This document shows, one piece after another, positions 1 through 6,999 of a stretch of 64,000 nt of DNA. The notes below the pieces were generated by a model. That model ran no database searches. It was given only the letters and a program-made list of their open reading frames with translations, and was not told the origin of the DNA. Positions within the stretch are counted from its first letter, which is position 1. Each line of letters starts with the position of its first letter. The position numbers were made by a program, and so were the translations under genes. The stretch comes from Endozoicomonas sp. NE40 (GTDB lineage: Bacteria > Pseudomonadota > Gammaproteobacteria > Pseudomonadales > Endozoicomonadaceae), in contig NZ_JBEWTB010000002.1 of assembly GCF_040549045.1 (NCBI RefSeq), positions 775,501 through 839,500 of the forward strand, in the 5' to 3' direction.

Positions 1-333
1 ACAAGTTTTAGACAAAATCAGGTACTTGAAAATCAAGCTGAGAAAATAACAGCATCAATTTTTAGCTCATACCGAAAACTGAATTTTTATCTTTCTGTTG
101 GCAGATGCATTCCTAAACGATGCCAGCATGTGATCGACCAGAATGAAGCTCAAGATTATCTGATTGAAAAAGGTGTTAACACAGCAAAAGCCATCAACGT
201 AGTGATCGATGAACTGATGCCTCTGGTTGTATGTCATATAAATTCGCTAATTCCAAGAGATGGATTACCTTTTACAGAGCATCAGCAAGAGGTTATCCGA
301 AATGCCATTATCGGCTACTTCAGACAACATTGA
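1..333 (+). CDS. cas8f: Probable Cas8f (Csy1) C-terminal part, cut by the window edge
   Basis: An open frame runs from the first base to a TGA at 331-333 and supplies about 110 residues with no start codon in view. I do not recognise a diagnostic motif. The call rests on position: the gene ends inside the start of a clear cas5f and is followed by cas7f, cas6f and a CRISPR array, the order of a type I-F Cascade operon. Cas8f is the large subunit that recognises the PAM and holds the 5' end of the crRNA. The visible tail is helical and polar, with the segment DGLPFTEHQQ near the end. It could instead be another gene upstream of cas5f. Confidence 0.5.
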   Translation, partial: TSFRQNQVLENQAEKITASIFSSYRKLNFYLSVGRCIPKRCQHVIDQNEAQDYLIEKGVNTAKAINVVIDELMPLVVCHINSLIPRDGLPFTEHQQEVIRNAIIGYFRQH

Positions 334-1138
334 GCTTTATCTGTTAATAAAAAACATGCAGATTAATCGTGCCAATGCTATGCCGTGCCCTTATCTGACG
401 GGTTTGCCATCGATGTACGGGTTGGTTGGAATGGGGCGAAATCTAGTTAATCATGCTCTTCAGGGGTCAGGCCTCCACTTCGAATCAATCGCTTTGTGCA
501 TTAGTTCGTTTCATATGTCTGGCAGTCAGAAGAAATATCCCGGTTTCTCTCTACAAGATATGGATAGACATCAGGATGTCAGAGTCATTACTGCGCGAGA
601 CAGCTGGTTTGATGCCTCCATACTCGTTCGAGTCACAGTGAAGAATAAAGAGAAAGTCAATACAGTTAGAAGCTGGATCGAAGAGAATAAGCACTTAGAT
701 GAACTTTACTCTCTAAAACTGTGCGGCGGTGCTGTCATGTACTCCAGTAGAGAACCGAATATTACCCTGCTGCGAGCAGAAGAAGTTAAGGACGTATGCC
801 AGCACCTTGACGGATATTTTATTGCCGATCGAATTGAACTTTGCCGCTCAGAAAGGCTACCAGAAGAAGATGCTCTGGATACACTGCTGAGGCTCATCCA
901 AAATAGCAAGGAATCTGGGCATGGCTGGCTAACGCCATTAAATGTTGGTTTTATCTCCCTTGGGCAGCCTGAAAGACGGAAGAATACTCGCCAGTTTATT
1001 GGGCATAGCTTTGCTGAACCAGTATTAGGGCTAGGTCGTTTATTTTCTGCATGCAGTGTTGCTCGCAGTGTTTGTACTAGTGAACCGTTCTTCTGGAAAC
1101 CATTTTCTAAGAAATTTGTTGTAGCAGGGTCTATATAG
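302..1138 (+). CDS. cas5f: Type I-F Cascade subunit Cas5f (Csy2-like)
   Basis: Predicted 278-residue Cas5f, which caps the 5' handle of the crRNA with Cas8f. The N-terminal segment LLIKNMQINRANAM followed by TGLPSMYGLVG matches the Csy2 signature (an NANA-type motif, then a Gly-Pro-Ala/Ser rich turn and a helix). The central block ending RDSWFDASILVRV resembles, from memory, the RDDW region of the Cas5 part of I-F3 Cas8/5 proteins rather than I-F1 Csy2. I chose ATG 302, preceded by AAGAGG, over ATG 260, because family members begin only a few residues before the first strand. It overlaps the upstream gene by 32 bp in another frame. It is somewhat shorter than Csy2 (about 320 residues). Confidence 0.75.
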   Translation: MPLSATSDNIELYLLIKNMQINRANAMPCPYLTGLPSMYGLVGMGRNLVNHALQGSGLHFESIALCISSFHMSGSQKKYPGFSLQDMDRHQDVRVITARDSWFDASILVRVTVKNKEKVNTVRSWIEENKHLDELYSLKLCGGAVMYSSREPNITLLRAEEVKDVCQHLDGYFIADRIELCRSERLPEEDALDTLLRLIQNSKESGHGWLTPLNVGFISLGQPERRKNTRQFIGHSFAEPVLGLGRLFSACSVARSVCTSEPFFWKPFSKKFVVAGSI

Positions 1139-1141
1139 TGA

Positions 1142-2218
1142 GTGTCACGCCTACTATCTGCGAGGAGTATGATGGCTTTACCAAACCAGTTGCATGCAGA
1201 CCGATCACTGGTATTCGGTTGTGGCATTGCTGATTCCAAGGACTCAGAAACAGGTAGAATCTGGACACTCCATATCCCGCCTCCCCGTGACGTTAAGGGC
1301 CCTCCTAGTGATGCTAAATCCCTCAAAGGCCGAAATGACCAAAATCTGGATACCCCCAATATTTATCAAGGGGAATTTATCAGAAATGAACCCGGGGACA
1401 CGTTGCGCATCCGGTTTGAAGGCTACATCCATAGAAACGCTTTCAAACCGAAAACGCCAGATAAGCGAATAGCGACCAAAATAAAAAACTTTCTAAATCG
1501 CATGCAGCAAAAGGGTGGCTTGAAAGTCATCGCTCGCTTAATGTTTACTAATCTTGTTACTCTGCTGTGGCTCCGAAAAAACAACGAAACTTTTTTATTA
1601 AAAAGAAAATTAATATTTGAAACCAACTATTTTAAGCATGAGTTTACTCTGCCTGATTGGCAGGAGGGTAATATAAGCCTTGAGCAAGTAACAGCATCTT
1701 CCCCTCAGGCAGTTAATGACTGTATAGAGTTCATCGAGACAAGGTTATATCAATGTAATATTGATCGCTGGTTTCGAGTAACCGCTGAGATATATACGGG
1801 CCATCAAATGAATATCTATCCCAGTCAGTTAATGGCGGTCAAACCAAAGACGGACAGCAGTAATTCAAAAGAGAAAGAAGGCCGATTGTTTTTGAAGGGG
1901 ATAGACAAAGAAACAAGGTGCCGGAATATTCCGCTGTTTGATGAGCGACAAATACTGTATGCACTCTATACTTTTGATACTTGGTATGCTGAAGGTAACA
2001 ACCTTGACCATATCAATAACAACCCTTCCGGCTTTAATTATGATAAATATAAACACTTTCGTGACTATCAAAAAGGCAACTGTATCTTCAACTATCTGGA
2101 AAAACTGTCTAAGTTTACTCTAAGATTGAGGTCTATTGATGACCCTGAAAAAATTCCCGGCGAAATGCTTTATACCGCTACCTGCCTTATTAGAGGCGGC
2201 GTTTTTGGCGATAAATAG
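1142..2218 (+). CDS. cas7f: Type I-F Cascade backbone subunit Cas7f (Csy3)
   Basis: A 358-residue Cas7f, the protein that polymerises along the crRNA spacer. Diagnostic features are the N-terminal SRLLSARSMMALPNQL, the strand TLRIRFEGYI, the FDTWY motif in the C-terminal third and the C-terminal LIRGGVFGDK, which is the classical Csy3 ending. The segment GIDKETRCRNIPLFDERQI resembles the corresponding loop of I-F3 Cas7. Translation starts at GTG 1142, three bases after the cas5f stop, so the genes are almost certainly translationally coupled. The next gene, cas6f, begins 29 bp downstream. Family assignment is firm; the subtype assignment is an inference from recalled sequences. Confidence 0.85.
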   Translation: MSRLLSARSMMALPNQLHADRSLVFGCGIADSKDSETGRIWTLHIPPPRDVKGPPSDAKSLKGRNDQNLDTPNIYQGEFIRNEPGDTLRIRFEGYIHRNAFKPKTPDKRIATKIKNFLNRMQQKGGLKVIARLMFTNLVTLLWLRKNNETFLLKRKLIFETNYFKHEFTLPDWQEGNISLEQVTASSPQAVNDCIEFIETRLYQCNIDRWFRVTAEIYTGHQMNIYPSQLMAVKPKTDSSNSKEKEGRLFLKGIDKETRCRNIPLFDERQILYALYTFDTWYAEGNNLDHINNNPSGFNYDKYKHFRDYQKGNCIFNYLEKLSKFTLRLRSIDDPEKIPGEMLYTATCLIRGGVFGDK

Positions 2219-2247
2219 AACTGAAGTAAGGCTGGATTCAAGCAATC

Positions 2248-2952
2248 ATGGCACCACGTTTTTTTATTGAGCTATTACAGCCAGAATCACACGATGAGTT
2301 TCAAACATTTCATCAAACCATTATTCAGGCTTTACATGATCAATCCGAACGGTTCGATGATCCTTTCTCTGATGCCAAATATCGTTCATGGATCGGATTG
2401 TCATATCCCATATATGGTCAGCTCGAATTGTATGAAAGAGCTGAATATGCTCAAGATCCTCACTATCGTCTTCACTACGCCATTAAACACCCAGGAAAAT
2501 TTCTCGGTAATGTTGTTCACTGTATTTCCTCTGAACCCTGGCGACTCGAAGCCCTGATTAGTACAACTTTACCCAGATCTTTGTCAGATGACAGTTGCTC
2601 TGTATCAGAAATTCTATCTGTGCCAGATGACTGCGAAGAAGTAATAAACAAGCGTGACAGAAGACCAGAAAGGCGATCTGAAAAAAATAAGACAAAACCG
2701 TCAAACCGCACATTTAACATTGGTTCGCAGAAATTCAGTCACAACCCTTCGCCTCTCACAGAACCAGTGCCTCGAATATGCAACTTCAGCACTAGCGGAA
2801 AACGCAAACCACTACACATATGTAGTCGTTCGAGTGAAAGACGCATTGATGGCTGGTATTCAATGTATGGGCTATCGAGAGGGGGTTCGACAGTGCCTTT
2901 AGTACCTGTGCAAAATACCCTTTTTCTCGGGTTGCTAAGTCAGGACCGTTAA
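2248..2952 (+). CDS. cas6f: CRISPR repeat endoribonuclease Cas6f (Csy4)
   Basis: A 234-residue Cas6f, longer than Csy4 (187 residues), which cuts pre-crRNA at the base of the repeat hairpin and stays bound. N-terminal RFFIELLQPE matches the first ferredoxin-like strand. IIQALHDQ places a histidine at residue 30, the position of catalytic His29 of Csy4. The segment WIGLSYP matches the family IGVSFP. Near the C-terminus, NFSTSGKRKPLHI corresponds to the Ser148 region, and SMYGLSRGGSTVPL to the Tyr176 region and final strand. The basic linker (residues about 132-150) would be the RNA-binding arginine helix, but it is unusually charged and poorly conserved. No frameshift is needed; other frames here look less consistent. 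Confidence 0.8.
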   Translation: MAPRFFIELLQPESHDEFQTFHQTIIQALHDQSERFDDPFSDAKYRSWIGLSYPIYGQLELYERAEYAQDPHYRLHYAIKHPGKFLGNVVHCISSEPWRLEALISTTLPRSLSDDSCSVSEILSVPDDCEEVINKRDRRPERRSEKNKTKPSNRTFNIGSQKFSHNPSPLTEPVPRICNFSTSGKRKPLHICSRSSERRIDGWYSMYGLSRGGSTVPLVPVQNTLFLGLLSQDR

Positions 2953-3067
2953 CCGACTGAAGACTAAGGATATTTGTAGGAGTGCCAGATGGAATCAAAT
3001 TTTTGGTATTTTTGTTGAAATCGTAATAAATTGACTAAAATCAATGTGCTGGGAGCTTTTGCTTTCG
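2953..3067 (+). promoter_or_regulatory. CRISPR leader region
   Basis: An A/T-rich non-coding stretch of 115 bp lies between the cas6f stop and the first repeat, the usual place for a leader and array promoter. I see no convincing integration-host-factor site. The array may simply be co-transcribed with the cas operon. Confidence 0.4.
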
Positions 3068-3335
3068 GTGAACCGCCTCGGAGGCGGCTGATAAGAGTGG
3101 GGCAGAAAGCCGAGACTTTCAATCAGGGTGAACCGCCTCGGAGGCGGCTGATAAGATTAAATCCAAGGGTGCGGGTTTTCGATCCAAGTGAACCGCCTCG
3201 GAGGCGGCTGATAAGATTCGAACCCCACAACAGTTCAATACTCATGAGTGAACCGCCTCGGAGGCGGCTGATAAGATCACCTCAACGCCAGCATCTTGCA
3301 TATACTCGTGAACCGCCTCGGAGGCGGCTGATGTT
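3068..3335 (+). CRISPR. Type I-F CRISPR array, five repeats and four spacers
   Basis: Repeats begin at 3068, 3128, 3188, 3248 and 3308, an exact 60-bp period: 28-nt repeat plus 32-nt spacer. The repeat starts GTGAACCGCCTCGGAGGCGG and ends CTGATAAG. It contains a 5-bp hairpin CCGCC/GGCGG with loop TCGGA, suited to Cas6f. The first 25 bases are identical in all five copies. The last copy diverges after CTGAT, the normal sign of the leader-distal end. Every spacer begins with A, so the true repeat could be 29 nt with 31-nt spacers. The GTGAAC start and GCTGATAA end resemble repeats of I-F3 CRISPR-transposon systems. A long open frame reads through the array but is an artefact. Confidence 0.97.
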
Positions 3336-3363
3336 AACTCAACAGAAATGTCAGGCACCCTAG

Positions 3364-3675
3364 CTCGGACATTCAATGGAGTATGCGTGCCGCTCCTACA
3401 GCCTTTGAAACTATGAGTTTCACTCAGAATGGCATCGAACTGATGTGTCCGAAGTATTCTTCAGAGTAACTGTCTGTTTTCTACGGCCTGTTAAGTTTTC
3501 TTAACAGGCCGCGTATTTTGTTACCAAAAAGAAATAATCTTCTCATTCTCGTTCAGAGAACAGGTGTAAGCTCTGGGAAATGCAAGAGTGACCCACTACC
3601 GTTATTTCTGGATAAGAAAAACACAGCAACTCTTGCACCAGTAGATATCGACACAAGAGCCCGAAAAAATTCACT
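3364..3675. other. Intergenic stretch after the CRISPR array
   Basis: About 310 bp without a gene. It holds the strong hairpin listed separately and a 7-bp inverted pair TCGGACA (about 3363-3369) / TGTCCGA (about 3447-3453). I searched by eye for a Tn7-like end (TGTTGA-type terminus with repeated TnsB-type sites) and saw none. Confidence 0.5.
3484..3511 (+). terminator. Hairpin downstream of CRISPR array, probable terminator
   Basis: A perfect 12-bp stem, CGGCCTGTTAAG with CTTAACAGGCCG, and a TTTT loop. There is no strong U-tract after it on the plus strand, so it may act with Rho or as a bidirectional end between the array and the convergent kinase gene. Confidence 0.6.
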
Positions 3676-4404
3676 CTAGAGTTGCTCTGAACGACCTACA
3701 GGCACAGGAATCGTCACAGTGAAGACACTCCCCTGATCTTTGCCACTTTTCACTGTAATGGTTCCATTCATCAACTCAACCACCCTCTTACAAATTGGCA
3801 ACCCGAGCCCGACTCCATGACGAGCCGAGTTAGTTTGATAGAAGGGCTCATAAATTCTCTGCAGCTCACTATCTTCGATACCAATCCCCGTATCAGTCAC
3901 AGAAAACATTATGCGAGACTCAGACATGGTCGCCTGCAGTGTCACATACCCTTGCTCTGTGAACTTTACAGCATTGTCCAACAAAGCCAGTAAAATCTGT
4001 CGTATTTTCAAGTCGTCAATAGTTACTGACTGATCCAGCTCTTCCGGTAGTTGATAGCGAAATATCAGACCTTTTTTGTCTGACTTTGCGCTTATCATAA
4101 AACAAACGTCCTGAATGACCTCTTTGAGGTTCACTACCTGACTGCAAAGAGTCATTTTATTGCTTTCAATTCTACTCATATCGACCAGATCGTTAACCTG
4201 AGATAAAAGTTCCATTGCACTATGGTTTATCTGGTCAATAACCGCTGCCTGTTCTTCGTTACAATCAAGCGTTGCTCTCAGCAAGTGTGAATTTCCAAGA
4301 ATCACATTAATCGGGGTTCTCAGACTATGACTGACGTTTGATAAGAATACTTCAGAAATGTCGCTGTACGTTACTTGGTTATCTATTGAAGACATCTGAG
4401 ACAT
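3676..4404 (-). CDS. Soluble orphan histidine kinase (HisKA-HATPase core)
   Basis: A 242-residue protein made up almost only of a kinase core. Residues about 17-85 form a HisKA dimerisation domain with the H-box LSNVSHSLRTP (phospho-acceptor His26). Residues about 125-240 form the HATPase domain: N-box LLALLDNAVKF (Asn144), G1 DTGIGI at 171-176, F-box YEPFYQ and G2 GVGLGL at 197-202. No membrane segment, PAS, HAMP or receiver domain is present, so the input must come from another protein or the gene is a truncated hybrid kinase. No response regulator gene is adjacent. It converges on the CRISPR array and is followed by an IS1 element on its 5' side. Confidence 0.85.
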   Translation of the reverse strand: MSQMSSIDNQVTYSDISEVFLSNVSHSLRTPINVILGNSHLLRATLDCNEEQAAVIDQINHSAMELLSQVNDLVDMSRIESNKMTLCSQVVNLKEVIQDVCFMISAKSDKKGLIFRYQLPEELDQSVTIDDLKIRQILLALLDNAVKFTEQGYVTLQATMSESRIMFSVTDTGIGIEDSELQRIYEPFYQTNSARHGVGLGLPICKRVVELMNGTITVKSGKDQGSVFTVTIPVPVGRSEQL

Positions 4405-4687
4405 AGATCATTCCTAATATGGATATTCATTCAAGACGATAGTTTAACTAAATCCTGTCAACCATCCTGAAACAATAGAATGATTGAATTTAGATGCGTT
4501 TTGGACATTCAAAATGGTTGCCATGAGAAAGGCGACAATTTTACTGTTGAAGTGTCGTATGAAGGCTGGGCTTGCAACAAGCCCAGCTTCTTTGCTGGGT
4601 TTCAACCAGCTGTAACATAAAAAGCTACTCTTCAATGAAGCCGAGAATAATTCTCAGAAGACTAGATAACATTAGTCTAAAAACAAG
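4405..4687. other. Intergenic stretch upstream of the kinase, up to the IS1 end
   Basis: About 280 bp between the kinase start and the IS1 left end. It contains one strong hairpin (listed separately) and otherwise A/T-rich DNA. I see no gene I would support. Confidence 0.5.
4565..4587. terminator. Hairpin, probable bidirectional terminator
   Basis: A perfect 10-bp stem GCTGGGCTTG / CAAGCCCAGC with a CAA loop, followed on the plus strand by TTCTTTGCTGGGTTT. The inner GCCCAGC/GCTGGGC core resembles common gammaproteobacterial terminators. Confidence 0.5.
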
Positions 4688-4758
4688 GGTCATGAATCAA
4701 ATGCGTTGATCTCGTATATCTAACGACCAATACTTGCTGTTATCCTGCCGATTTTCCT

Positions 4759-5034
4759 ATGGCAATTATTAAAGTCGTTTGTGCTCACTGTGATACCACA
4801 GATGGTGTCGTGAAAAATGGTAAAGCGCCCTCAGGCATACAGCGCTATCTGTGTCGAAATTGCAGGCAAAGCTTCCAGCTTGAATTTGTCTACAACGCCA
4901 ACAAGCCCGGTGCTCACGAGCGCATAGTGGATATGGCCATGAATGGTTCCGGTGTCAGAGATACGGGACGCGTTCTGGGCATCAGTCCAACGACGGTCAT
5001 CAGCCACTTAAAAAACTCGTCCCGCGACAGGTGA
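4759..5034 (+). CDS. insA: IS1 transposase N-terminal part / repressor InsA
   Basis: A 91-residue InsA homologue. The N-terminal zinc ribbon has C9 and C12 (CAHC) and a second pair in YLCRNC. A helix-turn-helix follows in RDTGRVLGISPTTVISHLKN. Alone, InsA binds the IS ends and represses transposition; fused to InsB it forms the transposase. The slippery heptamer AAAAAAC at 5010-5016 lies about 20 bp before the insA stop and moves ribosomes into the -1 frame. Confidence 0.92.
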   Translation: MAIIKVVCAHCDTTDGVVKNGKAPSGIQRYLCRNCRQSFQLEFVYNANKPGAHERIVDMAMNGSGVRDTGRVLGISPTTVISHLKNSSRDR

Positions 5035-5462
5035 CATCACTCCCCTTCGACAATGAAGAGCTGGTGCTCATCTGCCAGATGGATGAGCAATGGTCTTATG
5101 TCGGCAATAAAAAGAATCAGCGTTGGCTATTCTATGCGTGGGAACCTCGCTACCAGAGGGTGATCGCTCATGTTTTTGGTCGAAGAACGAAAAAGACCTT
5201 GAAGAAACTGATAAAGCTGGTCAAACCTTACAAGTTCAAATTTTACTGCACAGATGACTGGAAGCCCTACGGATCAGAACTGCCGGAAGATAGCCATGTT
5301 ATCAGTAAGAAGCTGACCCAGAGCATCGAGAGAACAAACCTAACGCTTCGCACTCGGCTGAAGCGGTTAACACGTAGAACGATCTGTTTCTCTCGATCAG
5401 ACGAACTGCATGATAAGGTTATCGGGGAGTTCATCTCACGAACGTGGTATCAACGTGTTTGA
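5031..5462 (+). CDS. insB: IS1 transposase catalytic part InsB
   Basis: A 143-residue DDE-type catalytic domain in the -1 frame relative to insA. Visible motifs are MDEQWSYVG (first Asp), CTDDWKPYGSELP (second Asp) and the IERTNLTLRTRLKRL region containing the Glu, followed by DELHDKVIG. The active protein is expected to be the InsA-InsB fusion made by -1 frameshifting at the A6C heptamer at 5010-5016; translation from GTG 5031 alone is unlikely to give active transposase. No disabling mutation is visible. Confidence 0.92.
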   Translation: MTSLPFDNEELVLICQMDEQWSYVGNKKNQRWLFYAWEPRYQRVIAHVFGRRTKKTLKKLIKLVKPYKFKFYCTDDWKPYGSELPEDSHVISKKLTQSIERTNLTLRTRLKRLTRRTICFSRSDELHDKVIGEFISRTWYQRV

Positions 5463-5530
5463 TGCGTGACCAATTTTTCTTGCTTCTTTTATCTGTCATT
5501 CAGGCACTATTCCCTTTTGGTGAGTTTGGC

Positions 5531-5773
5531 TTATTCGATGGGATCATCCAGTGGTAAAGGCGAGTCAAGATCGACTTCAACACCTTTAACCAAATCATTT
5601 ATGCATTCAAGAAGATCCTGGGGAATTGGTTTTAATTGCTCAGGATTTTGCTGAATATCTGCATCAATCAGGCTCAGGAAAAAAGCTTCCTCATAGCTCA
5701 GGCTGTCTTCATCAACATCAAAAGTATCAGCATTTGCTGATGATCTCTGATTCTCAGTAAATTTAAGACTCAA
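5531..5773 (-). CDS. Small protein like the C-terminal half of PrlF-type antitoxins
   Basis: An 80-residue acidic protein. The segment AFFLSLIDADIQQNPEQLKP followed by a VKGVEVDLDSPLP segment resembles the C-terminal part of PrlF/SohA antitoxins, which neutralise the YhaV RNase. The N-terminal AbrB-like DNA-binding domain of PrlF is missing; the first 28 residues are an acidic linker. It overlaps the stop of the upstream UPF0175 gene by 11 bp, so the two are co-translated. No YhaV-type toxin is adjacent. The similarity is recalled, not computed; function as an antitoxin or as the partner of the UPF0175 protein is inference. Confidence 0.5.
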   Translation of the reverse strand: MSLKFTENQRSSANADTFDVDEDSLSYEEAFFLSLIDADIQQNPEQLKPIPQDLLECINDLVKGVEVDLDSPLPLDDPIE

Positions 5774-5960
5774 GTAGGTTCAGCTCCTCAGTCAGTTCAT
5801 TCGGTGGATAATCGACAATAGTGGCACCAAGAGACCCCGCAGCCAGAATAAAACTTTCAAGGCTGCACTGAGCCAGTCTGGCAGCATAATCCAGTGAGAT
5901 GGAGCCATTGGAAAATAGACGAACAGCTTCCATTTTTTGACTGAGCAAATGTTCACTCAT
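5763..5960 (-). CDS. UPF0175-family small protein, antitoxin-like
   Basis: A 65-residue protein with the UPF0175 layout: an N-terminal helix (EAVRLFSNGSISLDYAARLA), a helix-turn-helix-like middle and the ending GATIVDYPPNELTEEL, where the family has the conserved IDYPPEEL motif. UPF0175 proteins are usually antitoxins of PIN-domain or related toxins. Here the downstream partner is the PrlF-tail-like gene instead of a PIN gene. The IS1 right end lies about 60 bp beyond the 3' end of the pair. Confidence 0.7.
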   Translation of the reverse strand: MSEHLLSQKMEAVRLFSNGSISLDYAARLAQCSLESFILAAGSLGATIVDYPPNELTEELNLLES

Positions 5961-6129
5961 GGTTTCTCTACCGAGAGAGTTCTGGTGTATTTTTTCTTTT
6001 CATTGCTGCCAATAAATTTTCCGCGAGCCACAGAAAACTTAGTCTAGACTGTTTTTCCCATTTTAAATGAGAGAGTCTGACTCTGTTGAGACCGCTCTCA
6101 GGATAAAGCCTTAAGTTCTGGAGAGCAGC

Positions 6130-6552
6130 ATGAGCAAATACTGGGATGAAAAAGAACATGAAACCAAATGGGGTGTGGTTCTGCGTGATTTTTCCGTGGG
6201 GTTTATTGTGTTGATTCTTGCCAGTATGGCTGGCTGTCCTTCTTACCGGGTCTGGCAGCAAGGGTTGGCAGGTCAGGCAGAGCTCAAGCGGGCTGAACAA
6301 AACCGGCAAATTGCCATTCAGGAAGCTGAAGCCAAAAAAGAAGCTGCATCACTTTTGGCCGCTGCTGAAGTTGAGCGTGCAAAAGGCGTGGCAGAAGCCA
6401 ACCGAATTATTGGGGAAAGCCTGAGGGAAAATGAATCATACCTGCGCTATCTCTGGATCACAGAGGTGGCTCAAAATGAAACGGGCAAAACCACCGTGTA
6501 TATTCCCACAGAAGCAAACATCCCTATTCTGGAAGCAGGCAAACGTGAATAA
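6130..6552 (+). CDS. Membrane-anchored coiled-coil protein, phage type
   Basis: A 140-residue protein with one N-terminal membrane segment (about residues 21-37, GFIVLILASMAGC), then a long Ala/Glu-rich coiled coil (about 45-100) with the repeated pattern AEAKKEAASLLAAAEVERAK. The pattern resembles the helical tail of SPFH/prohibitin proteins, and similar short versions occur in phages. The C-terminus carries a short conserved-looking VYIPTEANIPI strand. A good GGAG ribosome site precedes ATG 6130. It begins a plus-strand run of four genes. Function unknown. Confidence 0.7.
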   Translation: MSKYWDEKEHETKWGVVLRDFSVGFIVLILASMAGCPSYRVWQQGLAGQAELKRAEQNRQIAIQEAEAKKEAASLLAAAEVERAKGVAEANRIIGESLRENESYLRYLWITEVAQNETGKTTVYIPTEANIPILEAGKRE

Positions 6553-6575
6553 AAGTTATTGAAAGGGGTAGCAAT

Positions 6576-6992
6576 ATGTCTACAAAGTGTAGTCTTGCTT
6601 ATGGTGATGATTTTCATCTCTATGAAGAAGTGTTTGACGATTACCATGTCTATCTGTCATTGGAGAAAGCGGAATTTGAGGCCAGCAATAATGAAGTAAT
6701 GGTTCGTATCCCACTGGCAATCTGGGAGCACATCCGACAGTTCACCAATGCCCGTTTTGATCTGATTGATTTCGACGATGAAGCGCTACTGAAACTGACT
6801 GAAAAAGAGGTAGACGAACGAATTGAGGATTATAAAATAAACCCAAGCAGTCTGGCAGGTTTGCTGACCTTTGGCAAAGCAGACACCCCAAGAGATCAAC
6901 AAATTAAAAATCGCATGGAATATTATATTAACGAGAGGAATCGACAACGCAGCATCAAAGAGAAGATAGATCAGCTGAACGAAAAACGCTGA
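6576..6992 (+). CDS. Hypothetical acidic protein
   Basis: A 138-residue soluble protein that I do not recognise. It has an N-terminal segment rich in Asp, Glu and Tyr, a central helix IPLAIWEHIRQF and a charged C-terminal helix ending NEKR. It starts 23 bp after the membrane coiled-coil gene behind an AGGGG ribosome site and ends 7 bp before the metallophosphoesterase gene, so the three are probably one transcript. Confidence 0.65.
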   Translation: MSTKCSLAYGDDFHLYEEVFDDYHVYLSLEKAEFEASNNEVMVRIPLAIWEHIRQFTNARFDLIDFDDEALLKLTEKEVDERIEDYKINPSSLAGLLTFGKADTPRDQQIKNRMEYYINERNRQRSIKEKIDQLNEKR

Positions 6993-6999
6993 GAGGCCT

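Larger units (their letters stand above)
4688..5471 (+). mobile_element. IS1-family insertion sequence, complete
   Basis: A 784-bp element bounded by 23-bp imperfect inverted repeats: left 4688-4710 begins GGTCATGAATCAAATG, right 5449-5471 read inward begins GGTCACGCATCAAACA; 19 of 23 positions agree. It carries insA and insB separated by a programmed frameshift site, and the insB stop lies inside the right repeat, as in IS1. The 9 bp flanking each side do not match, so no target duplication is visible; the copy is either old or its flanks have been rearranged. Confidence 0.9.

Noticed and set aside
706..1359. Long minus-strand open frame opposite cas5f/cas7f
   Set aside because: Antisense shadow of two recognised cas genes; no ribosome site or family resemblance.
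2654..2902. Alternative frame inside cas6f, considered as evidence of a frameshift in cas6f
   Set aside because: The main frame keeps the Ser and Tyr regions of Cas6f to its end; the other frame gives no better match.
3031..3363. Open frame with repeated EPPRRRLIR motif
   Set aside because: It is the CRISPR array read as protein; the 60-bp period and repeat hairpin explain it fully.
3340..3675. A Tn7-like transposon end downstream of the array
   Set aside because: No TGTTGA-type terminus and no set of repeated TnsB-type sites could be seen.
4444..4635. Minus-strand open frame of 63 codons
   Set aside because: It spans a terminator-type hairpin, has no ribosome site and no recognisable features.
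4679..5480. Target-site duplication of the IS1 element
   Set aside because: The 9 bp on the left (ending ACAAG) and on the right (starting AATTT) do not match.
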